NCBI GenBank assembly: GCA_963750935.1
Contig: CAVVSR010000013.1
Coordinates: 124,001 to 188,000, forward strand
Source of the DNA: JACCXG01 sp963750935
GTDB lineage: Bacteria > Acidobacteriota > Vicinamibacteria > Vicinamibacterales > 2-12-FULL-66-21
Direction of reading: 5' to 3'
DNA length: 64,000 nt
The notes below the pieces were generated by a model. That model was given only the letters and a program-made list of their open reading frames with translations. It did not search any database and was not told the origin of the DNA. Positions 55,280-64,000 of the stretch are shown piece after piece (position 1 is the stretch's first letter; each line of letters begins with the position of its first letter). The position numbers were made by a program, and so were the translations under genes.

Positions 55280-56431
55280 CTACACGCCCGCGTCAGCCTT
55301 CAGGCCGGTGGCCTTGTCGGTCTTTTCCCAGGTGAACTCGGGCTCAGTGCGGCCGAAGTGGCCGAACGCGGCGGTCTTCTTGTAGATCGGACGCCGCAAA
55401 TCGAGCGTTTCGATGATGCCGCGCGGCGTCAGCTTGAAGTGGCTGCGCACGAGCTCGCTCAACTTGTCCTCGGCGACCTTGCCGGTTCCGAAGGTGTCCA
55501 CGTAGACCGACACCGGCTCCGCAACGCCAATCGCGTACGCGAGCTGGACCTGGCAGCGATCGGCGAGACCGGCGGCCACGACGTTCTTCGCAACGTAGCG
55601 CGCCATGTAGCACGCGGACCGATCAACCTTGGTAGGGTCTTTGCCCGAAAAGGCGCCGCCGCCGTGGGGCGCCGCGCCCCCGTACGTGTCGACGATGATC
55701 TTGCGGCCGGTGAGGCCGGCGTCTCCGTGCGGCCCACCGACGACGAAGCGGCCGGTCGGATTGATCAGGTACTTCGTCTTGTTGTCGACCATGTCGGCCG
55801 GGATGACCCGGTCGATGATCTTGCTCTGGATGTCGTCGCGCAGGGTTTCGTTCGTCACGTCCGCGCTGTGCTGCGTGGAGACCACGACCGTGTCGACGCG
55901 GACCGGCCTGCCGCTGTCGTACTCGATGGAGACCTGGGACTTGCCGTCCGGCCGCAGATAGTCCATGACGCCGTCGCGGCGCGCGCACGACAGGCCCTTC
56001 ACGAGCTTGTGCGCGAGCATGATCGGCATCGGCATCAGCTCCTCCGTCTCGCGGCAGGCGTAGCCGAACATCAGGCCCTGGTCGCCGGCGCCGCCCGGGT
56101 CCACGCCCATGGCGATATCAGGCGACTGCTCGTGAATCGAGGACAGCACCGCGCAGGTTTCGGAGTCGAACCCATATTTCGCGCGGGTGTAGCCGACTTC
56201 CTTGATGGTGTCGCGGACGATCCTGGGGAAATCCACGTAGCAGCTGGTGGTGATCTCGCCGGCGATCATGGCCATGCCCGTCGTGACGAGCGTCTCGCAG
56301 GCGACCCGGCCTACGGGGTCCTGAGCGAGGATGGCGTCCAGAATCGAGTCGGAGATCTGGTCGGCAATCTTGTCTGGATGCCCTTCGGTGACGGACTCCG
56401 ACGTGAAAAGATATCGGCCCTTACGGCTCAT
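55280..56431 (-). CDS. metK: S-adenosylmethionine synthase
   Basis: Makes SAM from methionine and ATP. The 383-residue product shows FTSESVTEGHPDKIADQISD (methionine/ATP site), the GAGDQGLMFGYA signature, and GGGAFSGKDPTKVDRS, the P-loop-like phosphate motif. Asp and Lys residues for Mg2+ and K+ binding are in place. AGAGGAG precedes the ATG by ten bases. A strong hairpin lies in the 158-bp leader between xerD and metK. Confidence 0.97.
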   Translation of the reverse strand: MSRKGRYLFTSESVTEGHPDKIADQISDSILDAILAQDPVGRVACETLVTTGMAMIAGEITTSCYVDFPRIVRDTIKEVGYTRAKYGFDSETCAVLSSIHEQSPDIAMGVDPGGAGDQGLMFGYACRETEELMPMPIMLAHKLVKGLSCARRDGVMDYLRPDGKSQVSIEYDSGRPVRVDTVVVSTQHSADVTNETLRDDIQSKIIDRVIPADMVDNKTKYLINPTGRFVVGGPHGDAGLTGRKIIVDTYGGAAPHGGGAFSGKDPTKVDRSACYMARYVAKNVVAAGLADRCQVQLAYAIGVAEPVSVYVDTFGTGKVAEDKLSELVRSHFKLTPRGIIETLDLRRPIYKKTAAFGHFGRTEPEFTWEKTDKATGLKADAGV

Positions 56432-56455
56432 GTCGTAGCGACTCCTCTTTCAGTT

Positions 56456-56518
56456 GTTGCCCCGGGTGGCGCGATGGATGCGCGCCCGCCTGGTGCAGCC
56501 GCAACGCGCAGATCCATC
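56456..56518 (-). promoter_or_regulatory. Structured leader upstream of metK (candidate cis-regulatory RNA)
   Basis: Read on the minus strand, GATGGAT, a 2-nt bulge and GCGCG pair with CGCGC and ATCCATC, a 12-bp stem around a 20-nt loop. GTTGC at the loop edge can also pair with GCAAC just 3' of the stem (56456-56460), which would make a pseudoknot 7-8 nt before the metK ribosome binding site. No T-run follows, so it is not a classic terminator for xerD. I cannot match it to a named SAM riboswitch class by eye. Confidence 0.5.
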
Positions 56519-56589
56519 GAATTTTACTAGCTCGCTGGGGGACCGGCAAGCACGGACCGAAAACACTGCCTCAGGGCGACCTTTTCCGC

Positions 56590-57471
56590 TCAGCGTCGCG
56601 GGTGGAACCGGTCGTAGACCGCGCGCAGCCGCGCTTCCAGCACGTGGGTGTAAATCTGCGTCGTCGAGAGATCGGCGTGGCCGAGCATCATCTGGATGGC
56701 GCGCAGATCGGCGCCGCGCTCCAGCAGGTGCGTCGCGAACGAATGCCGCAGCACGTGCGGGCTGATGTCGCGGCTGATCCCGGCGGTGATCCCATACTCC
56801 TTCAGCAGCTTCCAGAAGCCGACACGGGACAGCGGACCGCCGCGGGCATTGACGAAGAGCCACGGCGACGCGCGCTTGACCAGCTTCGGCCTCCCCTCGG
56901 TGATGTAGCGGCGCACCCAGCCAATCGCCTCCTGGCCAATCGGGACGATGCGCTCCTTCTCACCTTTGCCGGTGCACACGAGATAGCCCTCGTCCATGCG
57001 CAGGTTCGGCAGCTTCAGCGAGATCAGCTCCGTGACACGGAGGCCGGTGGCATAGAGCACCGAGATAAGCGTCTTGTCGCGGAGTCCTCGCGGGGTCGAG
57101 ACGTCGGGCTGCGCGAGCAGGCGATCGACCTCGTCGAGATCGAGAAACTTCGGCAGCGTTGGCCAGGCTCGCGGCGCGCGTATATCGTCAGCCGGACTGG
57201 AGTCGAGCTTCTGCTCCACCGCTACGAACCGGTAAAAGCCTCGGATGCAGGCGACGGCGCGGGCCGTCGATCTCGGCGACAGGCCGCTGGCCATCAGGCT
57301 GCGGACGAAGGCCTCGAGATCGCGGCGGTCGAGGGCCGACACGTCGCGCCCCTTTGACTCGGCGAAGCCCGCCAGTGCGGCGAGATCGCGCGCGTAGCTC
57401 TCCACGGTGTTCGCCGACATGCGACGAACGTCGCGTAGATACGTCAGATAGGTGTCGATCGTCAGAGCCAG
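56590..57471 (-). CDS. xerD: Tyrosine recombinase XerD
   Basis: Resolves chromosome dimers at dif. I extend the protein to a CTG start at 57471, because AGGAG lies 7 bp before it and the added residues (ALTIDTYLTYLRDVRR) belong to the XerC/D N-terminal domain; the first ATG at 57420 would cut into that domain. The length of 293 residues is then normal. Catalytic residues in this numbering are Arg145 (TGLRVTEL), Lys169 (TGKGEKER), His239 and Arg242 (HVLRHSF), His265 (LGHADL) and Tyr274 (TQIYTH). XerC versus XerD identity is not certain. Confidence 0.9.
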   Translation of the reverse strand: MALTIDTYLTYLRDVRRMSANTVESYARDLAALAGFAESKGRDVSALDRRDLEAFVRSLMASGLSPRSTARAVACIRGFYRFVAVEQKLDSSPADDIRAPRAWPTLPKFLDLDEVDRLLAQPDVSTPRGLRDKTLISVLYATGLRVTELISLKLPNLRMDEGYLVCTGKGEKERIVPIGQEAIGWVRRYITEGRPKLVKRASPWLFVNARGGPLSRVGFWKLLKEYGITAGISRDISPHVLRHSFATHLLERGADLRAIQMMLGHADLSTTQIYTHVLEARLRAVYDRFHPRR

Positions 57472-57481
57472 GGATGCGCTC

Positions 57482-59189
57482 CTATCGCAGCGCCTGGCGG
57501 CGCCGCAGTAGCCACTCGGCGGACAGCGCCATGGCGAACGGAATCATCCACCACGGCGATCGAAGTGGATACGTCACGACCGGCGTGGCTGGCCGCGGCA
57601 GGCCTTCGAGATGCGCGACCAGCGGGTCCAGACGGTCCGCGGTAACGGTGACTCCGCCGCTGAGGTGCGGGATTCCGTCGAGACTCCCGGCCGCGGACGC
57701 CTGAGCGGCATCTTCACGAACGATCAGCGTGGTGTCCGCCGACGGCCCGCTACCCGCCGTCGCACGAATATTGTGCAGGCCGGCCTCGACCCTGGCGATG
57801 TCGGCTTCGAAGGTGCCGGACTCCGCCGCCGGCCAGAGGCGAACCGTCTCGAGCTCGCCGCCGGGCCGGACGATCGACGCGCTGACCGCTGGAACCTGGA
57901 TGCCGTCGGGCCGCTCCGACGAACTCGCTTCGCCTCAGCCGCACGGTCAGGCGGGCGCGCTGGCCCGGCCGGACGACCGCCGGCTCCAGAGCGATCGCGA
58001 CCGCCGGCGGTGCGGTCGCCGCCGCTTCGGAAATCGTCTGACGCCAGAACGACGCGAACGAACCGTGTGGGTCACCGCGGAAGCGCCAGGCGTCCAGCGC
58101 CCCGGAGAAAACGAGCTGTCCATCGCCCAGGGGCCAGCGGCAAATCACGCCGCGCCCGTCGTGCGTCGCGAGAAATGACGAGCCGCGCGTTTCGGGCGTG
58201 ATCAGCAGTTCGCTGGCGCGAACGCCGGACGGCTCGATCGCCGAGGGCTCGGTCAGCAGTTGCTCGTTCGGTGCAGCCGGCAGCATTGCCGTGTAGGGAC
58301 CAGATGGTCTTCGGTCCGGCAGAAGGACCACAGTCCCGCCACGGAGCGCTGCGAACTGCTCCAGCGCACGAACCTCCCCTTCGCGCAGATCCTCAGGAGC
58401 TCCGACGAGGACTACGTCGAAGCGGCGCAACTGGTCCAGGCTGATGTCAGCCGGCGGCAAACCGCCGCGGGTCGCGATGCCTCGAGAGACTCGAACGATC
58501 GAGGCGACCTCGAACGCGCGGTCCGCTTCGAGCACGCGGCGCACGAACGTCGCCGGCCAGGACGGGCGCGGCTCGACCATCGCGATCAGCGGCTTGCGTC
58601 CGTCGAACAGCGCGCGCACGGTGACGCGATTGTCGGCGATGTGATGCTCTCCTGCTGCCGGCACGACGCGCACCTCGAACGTGCCCACCCCTGACGACGG
58701 GCTGAAGAACGACAGTGAGACGGTCGCGTCGCCATCTTCGACCCACTTGTGCTCCACTCGTGCCAGCTCGACTCCCCGCTCCTCAATCCCCACGGTCGTC
58801 GTCGTCGCCGCCACTCCACGCCCACGCAGGCGAACCCTCAACGCGACGGCGCGGCCCGCGTGCACGCGCACGCTCCCCGGTGCCGCCACGATCGCGACGT
58901 CCGGCGTACCGCCCAGCGCGACAGTGGACAGCGGCGCCGCTGACGCCAGCGCGCGCTCCGGCACGGCGTCACCAATCGCAACGACGGCCGCAGCGCCGGA
59001 GACGTCTGTCAACGTCACTCGCCCCGCCAGCGCGGACTCGAGTTGCGCGCGAACCGACTGCGCTTCTGCATCGCGCTCATCGAGCAGGACTGTCACGGGA
59101 GGCGGAACCCGGCGGTTCGTGCGGAACGCCGGATCGACGAGCGCGGCGGCGGCAATCAGGATCGCCACTGCCCGGAGGGCAAGCCTCAT
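57482..59189 (-). CDS. Membrane-anchored protein with glutamine-amidotransferase-like region (one frameshift)
   Basis: Starts MRLALRAVAILIAAAALVDP, an N-terminal helix. A beta-rich region resembling CARDB/Ig-like repeats lies near 110-220. A GATase1-like Rossmann segment follows (PLIAMVEPRPSWPATFVRR, FDVVLVGAPEDLREGEVRA, AALRGGTVVLLPDRRP). The C-terminus ends in a second helix (SPWWMIPFAMALSAEWLL). The frame breaks at 57909-57914; two bases restored to a CGCG tract give about 569 residues, continuing PDGIQVPAVSASIVRPGG. It is the last gene of the MoxR operon, coupled to the preceding gene by ATGA. Similar proteins sit beside BatA-like genes; function unknown. Confidence 0.68.
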
Positions 59190-61198
59190 CGTCGTTGGGC
59201 CTCGGACCATGCGCTGTGCAGGCGCAACGAGACGGTTCCATTCGACGAGACGGCAGGCAGATCGCGGCGTGCGTGGTCCGCAACCGTGCGGATCACGTCG
59301 CGCAGCGGTTGCCCGTCTGAGCGGCCGGCCGTCACGTCGAGGCGAATCGCGAGCAACCGAGCAGCAACCTGCTGCCACGCCGCATCGCCTGGCGCGACCG
59401 CCAGCGCCTGTTCCGCCGCATCGGCGAGAAGTGCGGCGTCAGCTGCCGGCGCGCGATCTCGCGAGGCATACGTTAACAGCGTCTTCAACAGGGCCCGCGT
59501 GCGTATCGATCGAGAGTCTTCCGGCACCTCGAGGGCATCGCGCGCAAGGCCGCGGGCGTCGGAGAGCGATCCAGACAACCGCCGCGACTGATCGATTCGG
59601 CTGCGCACCGGCAGCGTCCGCAGCAGATAGCGATTCCTGCCGAACGCCCGCTGTAGCGCCGCCACCGCCAGCCTTGCCTGCTCCAGCGCTACCGCGGTGT
59701 TGACACCGCTCAGCGCCTGCTCGGTGGTGCTCATGTAGCCCACCGCCCGCGAGATGTCGCGTCGCGACGTGTTCTCGAGTCGCCCTTCCTGAATCTCGTG
59801 TTCCTGCTCCGCCTCCTCTTCCTCGTCCTCGACGTGCCCACCCATCAGGAAGACGAAGTTGGCGCGCACGGACCGCTGCTCCGCGGCGATCGCGGCCGTT
59901 TCCTCGACGACGCGTTCGCGCGGGGCGGCTCGTTCCTTCCCGCGTAGCCGTTCGATCTTGAGGACGATCATCTGCTGGCTGAGTGCGTAGCGCTCGTCTT
60001 CAGGCGGCATCTCGAACCCTTCGAGCGGGGTCTGTCCGGGCCCGGCGACTTCGATGAAGTAGGTGTCGGACGAGCCAAGACCAGCCGACCCCGCGCGCTG
60101 ATCCTGCGCCGTCACGCGATAGACCAGCGAGTCGCCGGGTTCGAGGCCGAGCGCCGCGACCGAGATCTTCCCGGCTCCCCGCCATGTCTGCGCCGTCTCC
60201 CGGGACACCGCAATTGGCAGCTGGCCCTCGACGAACTCGAACTGCTCGCCGGCCCCCGAAACCTTCGTGTAGCGCAGCGTCATCGCGCCGAGCGCGAGGT
60301 CATCGGTTGCCGTGGCCGCGACGTCCACTTCGGCGCGAGCGTCGGGGAGAATCACATCGCGGGCAGGGCGGTCGACTTTCACCGCCGGGGCGCGATCGGC
60401 CGTGACGTTGACGGCTATCAGCGTCATCGCGCCGTCTCGCTCGATCGCCAGGTAGCCGCTCTCCACCAACGTCATTTCGGCGATCGCGAGGGACGCCCGG
60501 TCGTGGAGCGCGATGGCGCGATCGACGAAGCGAATGCGCGGGCGGGGTCCGCTCGACGACAGCTCAACGCGCGCGTGCGTCCCCTCGATGACGTCGAGCC
60601 GCGAAGGATTGTCGACCGTCGTCGCAGGCTGCCTGGTGTAAGCGGGGGGCTGGAGGTGAACGCGCGCGGCTGGCGGACGCTCCCCGGCCTGGGCGATGAC
60701 GGAGCCCGGCAGGCCATCGAAACGGTCGCGAGTCCCGGGGCGAACCACGACGGCGACGACTGCCAGGGCGAGAAGCGACACCGTAGCAGCCACCAGCGGC
60801 CTCGTCAGCGGCCCGATCGCGCCGAGGGGAACCGGGGCGAGTACGGCGGCAGCATCGCGAAGCACACGCGAACGCACCCATTCAGGCCGACCGTCGTCGT
60901 TCACGAGCTCTTCCGCGGTTACGACGATGTTGCGGCAGGCGGGCCACGCGCGTTCGATCCTCGCGGCCACTCGTGACGGCGTTCGACGCTTGCGCTGCAC
61001 GATCGCGAACAGTGCTGCCCCAATGGCAGCAGCGAGCAGGAGGGCGAGCGATGGGCTCCGCCCGAGGCTCGCGACGGCGAGCCACAGCACGGCGCCGAGG
61101 CCTGCGCCCCATGCGGTGCCCTGGAGAACGTGACGCACGAGAAGACGCTGCCGCACCCGCTCGAGGAGCCGTACGACCGCAGCGACGTCGGATGCCAT
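59186..61198 (-). CDS. DUF4175-like multi-domain membrane protein
   Basis: A 670-residue protein. Three N-terminal hydrophobic helices (GAGLGAVLWLAVASLG, SLALLLAAAIGAALFAIV, VAATVSLLALAVVAVVV) precede a large extracytoplasmic beta region with ARVHLQPPAYTRQPA and ALGMTLRYTK-like strands (LGAMTLRYTKVSG). A helical domain with an acidic stretch, EDEEEEAEQEHEIQEG near residue 425, follows. This is the architecture of DUF4175-type proteins that accompany MoxR/DUF58 genes. No enzymatic motif is visible. It is coupled by ATGA to the downstream gene and lies one base after the BatA-like stop. Confidence 0.7.
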   Translation of the reverse strand: MASDVAAVVRLLERVRQRLLVRHVLQGTAWGAGLGAVLWLAVASLGRSPSLALLLAAAIGAALFAIVQRKRRTPSRVAARIERAWPACRNIVVTAEELVNDDGRPEWVRSRVLRDAAAVLAPVPLGAIGPLTRPLVAATVSLLALAVVAVVVRPGTRDRFDGLPGSVIAQAGERPPAARVHLQPPAYTRQPATTVDNPSRLDVIEGTHARVELSSSGPRPRIRFVDRAIALHDRASLAIAEMTLVESGYLAIERDGAMTLIAVNVTADRAPAVKVDRPARDVILPDARAEVDVAATATDDLALGAMTLRYTKVSGAGEQFEFVEGQLPIAVSRETAQTWRGAGKISVAALGLEPGDSLVYRVTAQDQRAGSAGLGSSDTYFIEVAGPGQTPLEGFEMPPEDERYALSQQMIVLKIERLRGKERAAPRERVVEETAAIAAEQRSVRANFVFLMGGHVEDEEEEAEQEHEIQEGRLENTSRRDISRAVGYMSTTEQALSGVNTAVALEQARLAVAALQRAFGRNRYLLRTLPVRSRIDQSRRLSGSLSDARGLARDALEVPEDSRSIRTRALLKTLLTYASRDRAPAADAALLADAAEQALAVAPGDAAWQQVAARLLAIRLDVTAGRSDGQPLRDVIRTVADHARRDLPAVSSNGTVSLRLHSAWSEAQRR

Positions 61199-61199
61199 C

Positions 61200-62522
61200 T
61201 CAGGCGGCACGACGGAGGTCCTCGGTCCCTGACGTTGCCGGACGCCGGCGCACGAACGTCTCGAGCGCGAGCAGCGCCAACACCACGCCCCAGAACACCC
61301 GCGCGTCGCCCGGCGGCTCGGGCCGGGGACGGGGAGGAGTTGCGGGTGCCGTACGCGTCCAGCGCTGCAGGGATGCGGACGGAATCGACTCGACCTCGTA
61401 CTCCGTCGGCAGGAGCCGTGGCGCAAGCGCCCGCAGCACTGCGTGGACCGTGGCGGCCGCCGCGTACTCGGAAGGATCGACCGACGACCGGATGACGAGT
61501 TCGGCGCCCGACGCCGCCGCCGCGACGAGCGGACGGCTCCCCTTGTCCATGAGAACCGGCACTGACCCGCCGCCGCGATGATCCTCGGCGGCCGTCAGGC
61601 CGTCGAACGCGTCGCGCAGCGTTGGATCGAGACGCATGCGAACGATCGTCTCGCGCATCCATGGCTCGCGTGGTTCGGAGGTTTGCGCACTCAGGGCGGC
61701 GCCGGGAAAGACGACCGCGACGGCTCGTCCTCCCGCCAGTGCAGGCGTGTTCGCCGCCGCTAGCGAGCGTCGCAGACGCTCGAGCCCTGCTTCCTGCCCG
61801 GCCGCCGTCACGTAACGAGGCTCGCCGCCAGAACGCGTCGCGCGTCGCAACGTCACGCGCGTCGCAGGTCCCTCAATGGCGATCGTCTGCGTGGTGGCGT
61901 CGACGCCTGCATGGGTCAGCCCGGCGGGCGGTTCAGGCAGGACGACAGACCCCTGGGCCTTGCGCGCGATCGGCACGAAGCGGACCGCGACAGCAGAAGG
62001 AATCGCCGCGAGATCGCTCTCGTCCAGCGTTCCGATCTGAAAGTCGGAGATGACGACGAGCTCGCGGCGTTCGGCCCGGGCCTCTTCGAGAGCGGCTCGA
62101 GCATCCCGCAGTCCCTGGCGGACGTCGGCGGCAGGGACATCGAGGACGACGTCGGCGCCGGCGCGTTCAGCGGCAGCGGCCTCGCCCACCGCGGCGGCGA
62201 CGGGCTGCATGCTCTCGCTGATGTCCGTGACGATTGCCCGCGCCACCACCGCCTGTCCGGCCCCCGATCGTCGCGGGCTCATCAACGCGGGTTGTGCCCA
62301 TGCGATCGCCGCGGCGGCGATGATTGCCACACGGATCAACAACAGCCAGACGTCAGTCGGGGACCGCATCCGCAGCGCAGCTGCGTGCGAGGAGTCGACG
62401 AAGCGGAGCGACGGGAACGGCACGCGGGTCGCGCGCTGACGACGCAGCCAGTGCACCGCGACGGGACCAGCGATCGCCGCGAGCGCCATCAACGCCGCGG
62501 GCATCAACCACTCGACGCTCAT
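61200..62522 (-). CDS. BatA-like membrane protein with von Willebrand A-type domain
   Basis: A 440-residue protein starting at ATG 62522. The N-terminal double-transmembrane BatA module is MSVEWLMPAALMALAAIAGP, with FPSLRFVDSS, then VWLLLIRVAIIAAAAIAWAQ. A vWA-like fold has the MIDAS motif DISES in AIVTDISESMQPVAA, though the domain is short. The C-terminal helix is VFWGVVLALLALETFVRRR. Such proteins act with MoxR ATPases in cofactor insertion or envelope stress; the role here is inferred from synteny. ATGA overlap with the DUF58 gene. Confidence 0.78.
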   Translation of the reverse strand: MSVEWLMPAALMALAAIAGPVAVHWLRRQRATRVPFPSLRFVDSSHAAALRMRSPTDVWLLLIRVAIIAAAAIAWAQPALMSPRRSGAGQAVVARAIVTDISESMQPVAAAVGEAAAAERAGADVVLDVPAADVRQGLRDARAALEEARAERRELVVISDFQIGTLDESDLAAIPSAVAVRFVPIARKAQGSVVLPEPPAGLTHAGVDATTQTIAIEGPATRVTLRRATRSGGEPRYVTAAGQEAGLERLRRSLAAANTPALAGGRAVAVVFPGAALSAQTSEPREPWMRETIVRMRLDPTLRDAFDGLTAAEDHRGGGSVPVLMDKGSRPLVAAAASGAELVIRSSVDPSEYAAAATVHAVLRALAPRLLPTEYEVESIPSASLQRWTRTAPATPPRPRPEPPGDARVFWGVVLALLALETFVRRRPATSGTEDLRRAA

Positions 62523-63415
62523 CGAACTGCGCCGGAGCGGCGTCTCAGGAGGTAGCCACGCAGAGCCGCGTCGAGCGGCTGGTCGGTGCTCACGCGGCTG
62601 TAGTCGATCCCGGCGCCGGCGCATCGCGTCCGCCAGCGCTCCAGGAAATCAACCATCTGCCGCTGATACGCCAGGCGTACGGCATCCGCGTTGGTGATTA
62701 CGGTCTTCGCGGATTCGAGATCTTCGAATTCGAGGTCCCCGGTGAACGGAAACTCGATTTCGTCACGGGTCAGCACGTGGAACACGGCCACTTCATGGCC
62801 CATGCGGACGGCACGCCGCAGCTCGACATCGAGCGTGCTGTCCTCGTCGTAGAGATCGGAAATCACGATGAGAAGACCGCGGCGCTTGAGCAGATCGCCG
62901 GCACGGCGGATGGCCACGCTCATCGCCGTCAGGCCCGACGCCTCGACCCGCGACAACGCCAGCAGGATGCTGCGGAGATGCGCCTGCCCGGTACGGCTGC
63001 CGATGAACTGGCGGACCTCGCTGTCGTAGACGACCAGGCCGGTGGCGTCACCCTGCGACGCGACCAGGTATGCGAGTGCGGCGGCCAGGAGTCGTCCGTA
63101 CTCCAGCTTGCTCACCCCGGTCCGGCCCGCGAACGCCATCGACGCGCTCGCATCCAGCGCCACCTGCGCCGCGAGGTTGGTCGTCTCGCGATACTGCTTC
63201 GTATAGATGCGGTCGGTGCGGGCGAACAGCTTCCAGTCGACATACTTCAGGTCGTCGCCGGGACGGTAGTGGCGGTACTGGCTGAACTCGGCGCTGTAGC
63301 CGTGGAAGGGACTGCGATGGAGGCCGGCGATGGTGCCGTCCACGGTGACACGCGCCACCAGTTCGAGGTCGGCGATCGTCGAGAGCAGCCCGGGATCCAG
63401 CGGCGTCACACTCAC
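62519..63415 (-). CDS. DUF58 domain-containing protein
   Basis: A 298-residue protein starting at GTG 63415, which overlaps the moxR stop (GTGA). The DUF58 signature is YRHYRPGDDLKYVDWKLFAR then KQYRETTN. A vWA-like MIDAS follows (VALDASASM), with LLIVISDLYDEDS later. DUF58 proteins are encoded almost invariably next to MoxR ATPases and are thought to be their partners. There is no membrane helix, so it is probably cytoplasmic. Confidence 0.88.
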   Translation of the reverse strand: MSVTPLDPGLLSTIADLELVARVTVDGTIAGLHRSPFHGYSAEFSQYRHYRPGDDLKYVDWKLFARTDRIYTKQYRETTNLAAQVALDASASMAFAGRTGVSKLEYGRLLAAALAYLVASQGDATGLVVYDSEVRQFIGSRTGQAHLRSILLALSRVEASGLTAMSVAIRRAGDLLKRRGLLIVISDLYDEDSTLDVELRRAVRMGHEVAVFHVLTRDEIEFPFTGDLEFEDLESAKTVITNADAVRLAYQRQMVDFLERWRTRCAGAGIDYSRVSTDQPLDAALRGYLLRRRSGAVR

Positions 63416-64000
63416 GACACCCGCTCGAGCAGCCGCGCCACGATCGTGTCCGCGTCGACCTCGTCGGCCTCGGCCTGGAAGTTCAGGAGTACCCGGTGGC
63501 GCAGGACCGGCAGCGCCACGGCCCGGATGTCGTCGTGCGCCACGACGCTGCGGCCGTCGAGCAGCGCATGCGCCTTGGCGCCAAGCAGCAGCGCCTGGCC
63601 GGCGCGGGGGCCGGCGCCCCATCGCACCCACTTGCGGACGAAGTCGGGCGCTTCGCTGCCGTTGCCGCCGGGACGGGTCGCGCGAACCAGCCTGGTCGCG
63701 AAGTCGATGACGTTCTCCGCCGCCGGCACGTCACGCACCACCGCGTGCAGACGTTCGATGTCGTCTCCGGACGCCACGACCGCGATCCGCGGGTCGAGGT
63801 TTCCGGTCGTCATCGCGAGAATCTGCCGCTCCTCTTCCGCGCTCGGATAGTCGATGACCACGTTGAACATGAACCGATCGAGCTGCGCCTCGGGCAGCGG
63901 ATAGGTGCCTTCCTGTTCGATCGGATTCTGGGTCGCGAGCACGAACAGCGGCCGATCGAGGTCGAACCGCACACCGCTGACCGTCACCTGGAACTCCTGC
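63412..64000 (-). CDS. MoxR-family AAA+ ATPase (5' end cut by window edge)
   Basis: The C-terminal 196 residues of a MoxR ATPase. Visible are the QVTVSGVRFDLDRPLFVLAT strand, sensor 1 and substrate loop QNPIEQEGTYPLPEAQLDRF, and the lid domain ending DEVDADTIVARLLERVS. Walker A and B lie beyond the right edge. It leads a tightly overlapping operon with DUF58, BatA-like, DUF4175-like and GATase-like genes and acts as the presumed chaperone ATPase for them. Confidence 0.9.
   Translation of the reverse strand, partial: QEFQVTVSGVRFDLDRPLFVLATQNPIEQEGTYPLPEAQLDRFMFNVVIDYPSAEEERQILAMTTGNLDPRIAVVASGDDIERLHAVVRDVPAAENVIDFATRLVRATRPGGNGSEAPDFVRKWVRWGAGPRAGQALLLGAKAHALLDGRSVVAHDDIRAVALPVLRHRVLLNFQAEADEVDADTIVARLLERVS

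Overview
The window looks like chromosomal core sequence from a high-GC, Gram-negative (diderm) bacterium. It carries LPS transport, Tol-Pal and BamA-type barrel genes. HPr kinase, RapZ and a sugar-permease-free PTS, together with the fused Lpt proteins and the MoxR/DUF58 operon, suggest an Acidobacteriota-type lineage, possibly Vicinamibacteria. That placement is inference from gene content; no rRNA gene or marker search was available. I see no phage, insertion sequence, CRISPR array, rRNA or tRNA.

Layout. 1-6433 (minus): a deoxyhypusine-synthase-like gene cut by the left edge, a metallopeptidase/beta-propeller/barrel fusion, and mutS. 6587-11723 (plus): tsaB, rimI, a YdcH-like protein, psd, pssA and a GT-C membrane glycosyltransferase. 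11715-17966 (minus): a PA14-containing GT-C glycosyltransferase and a 1300-residue NtrY-like sensor kinase. 18026-39946 (plus, apart from a PQQ-type propeller gene at 20319-21443): a membrane protein, an aminotransferase, guaA, dnaE, accA, recJ, then lptC/A-lptB-rpoN-hpf-hprK-rapZ-EIIA-HPr-EI, a cupin and ssb. 39954-44933 (minus): tolQ-tolR-tolA/tonB-tolB-pal-cpoB. 45100-53516 (plus): recN, miaB, a bifunctional-nuclease-family gene, parA, parB, a 0.7 kb non-coding stretch with a decayed parB fragment, and an lptF-lptG fusion. 53524-64000 (minus): moxR, DUF58, BatA-like, DUF4175-like and GATase-like genes, xerD, metK and a PHP-domain protein.

Functional threads. Envelope biogenesis dominates. 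LPS export is encoded as three polypeptides (LptB, a long LptC/LptA bridge and LptF-LptG), and a full Tol-Pal set is present. The stretch lptC/A-lptB-rpoN-hpf-(hprK)-rapZ-EIIA-HPr-EI mirrors the proteobacterial lptCAB-rpoN-hpf-ptsN-rapZ-npr locus. It probably encodes a regulatory phosphorelay, because no sugar permease is present. Genome maintenance genes are interspersed (mutS, dnaE, recJ, recN, ssb, parAB, xerD).

Sequence quality. Twelve reading-frame breaks occur in nine genes, including dnaE and rpoN. Every one can be restored by adding back either two bases at a CGCG/GCGC tract (eight sites) or one base in a short G or A run (four sites). I read them as consensus indels, not pseudogenes, and annotate each gene across its full span.
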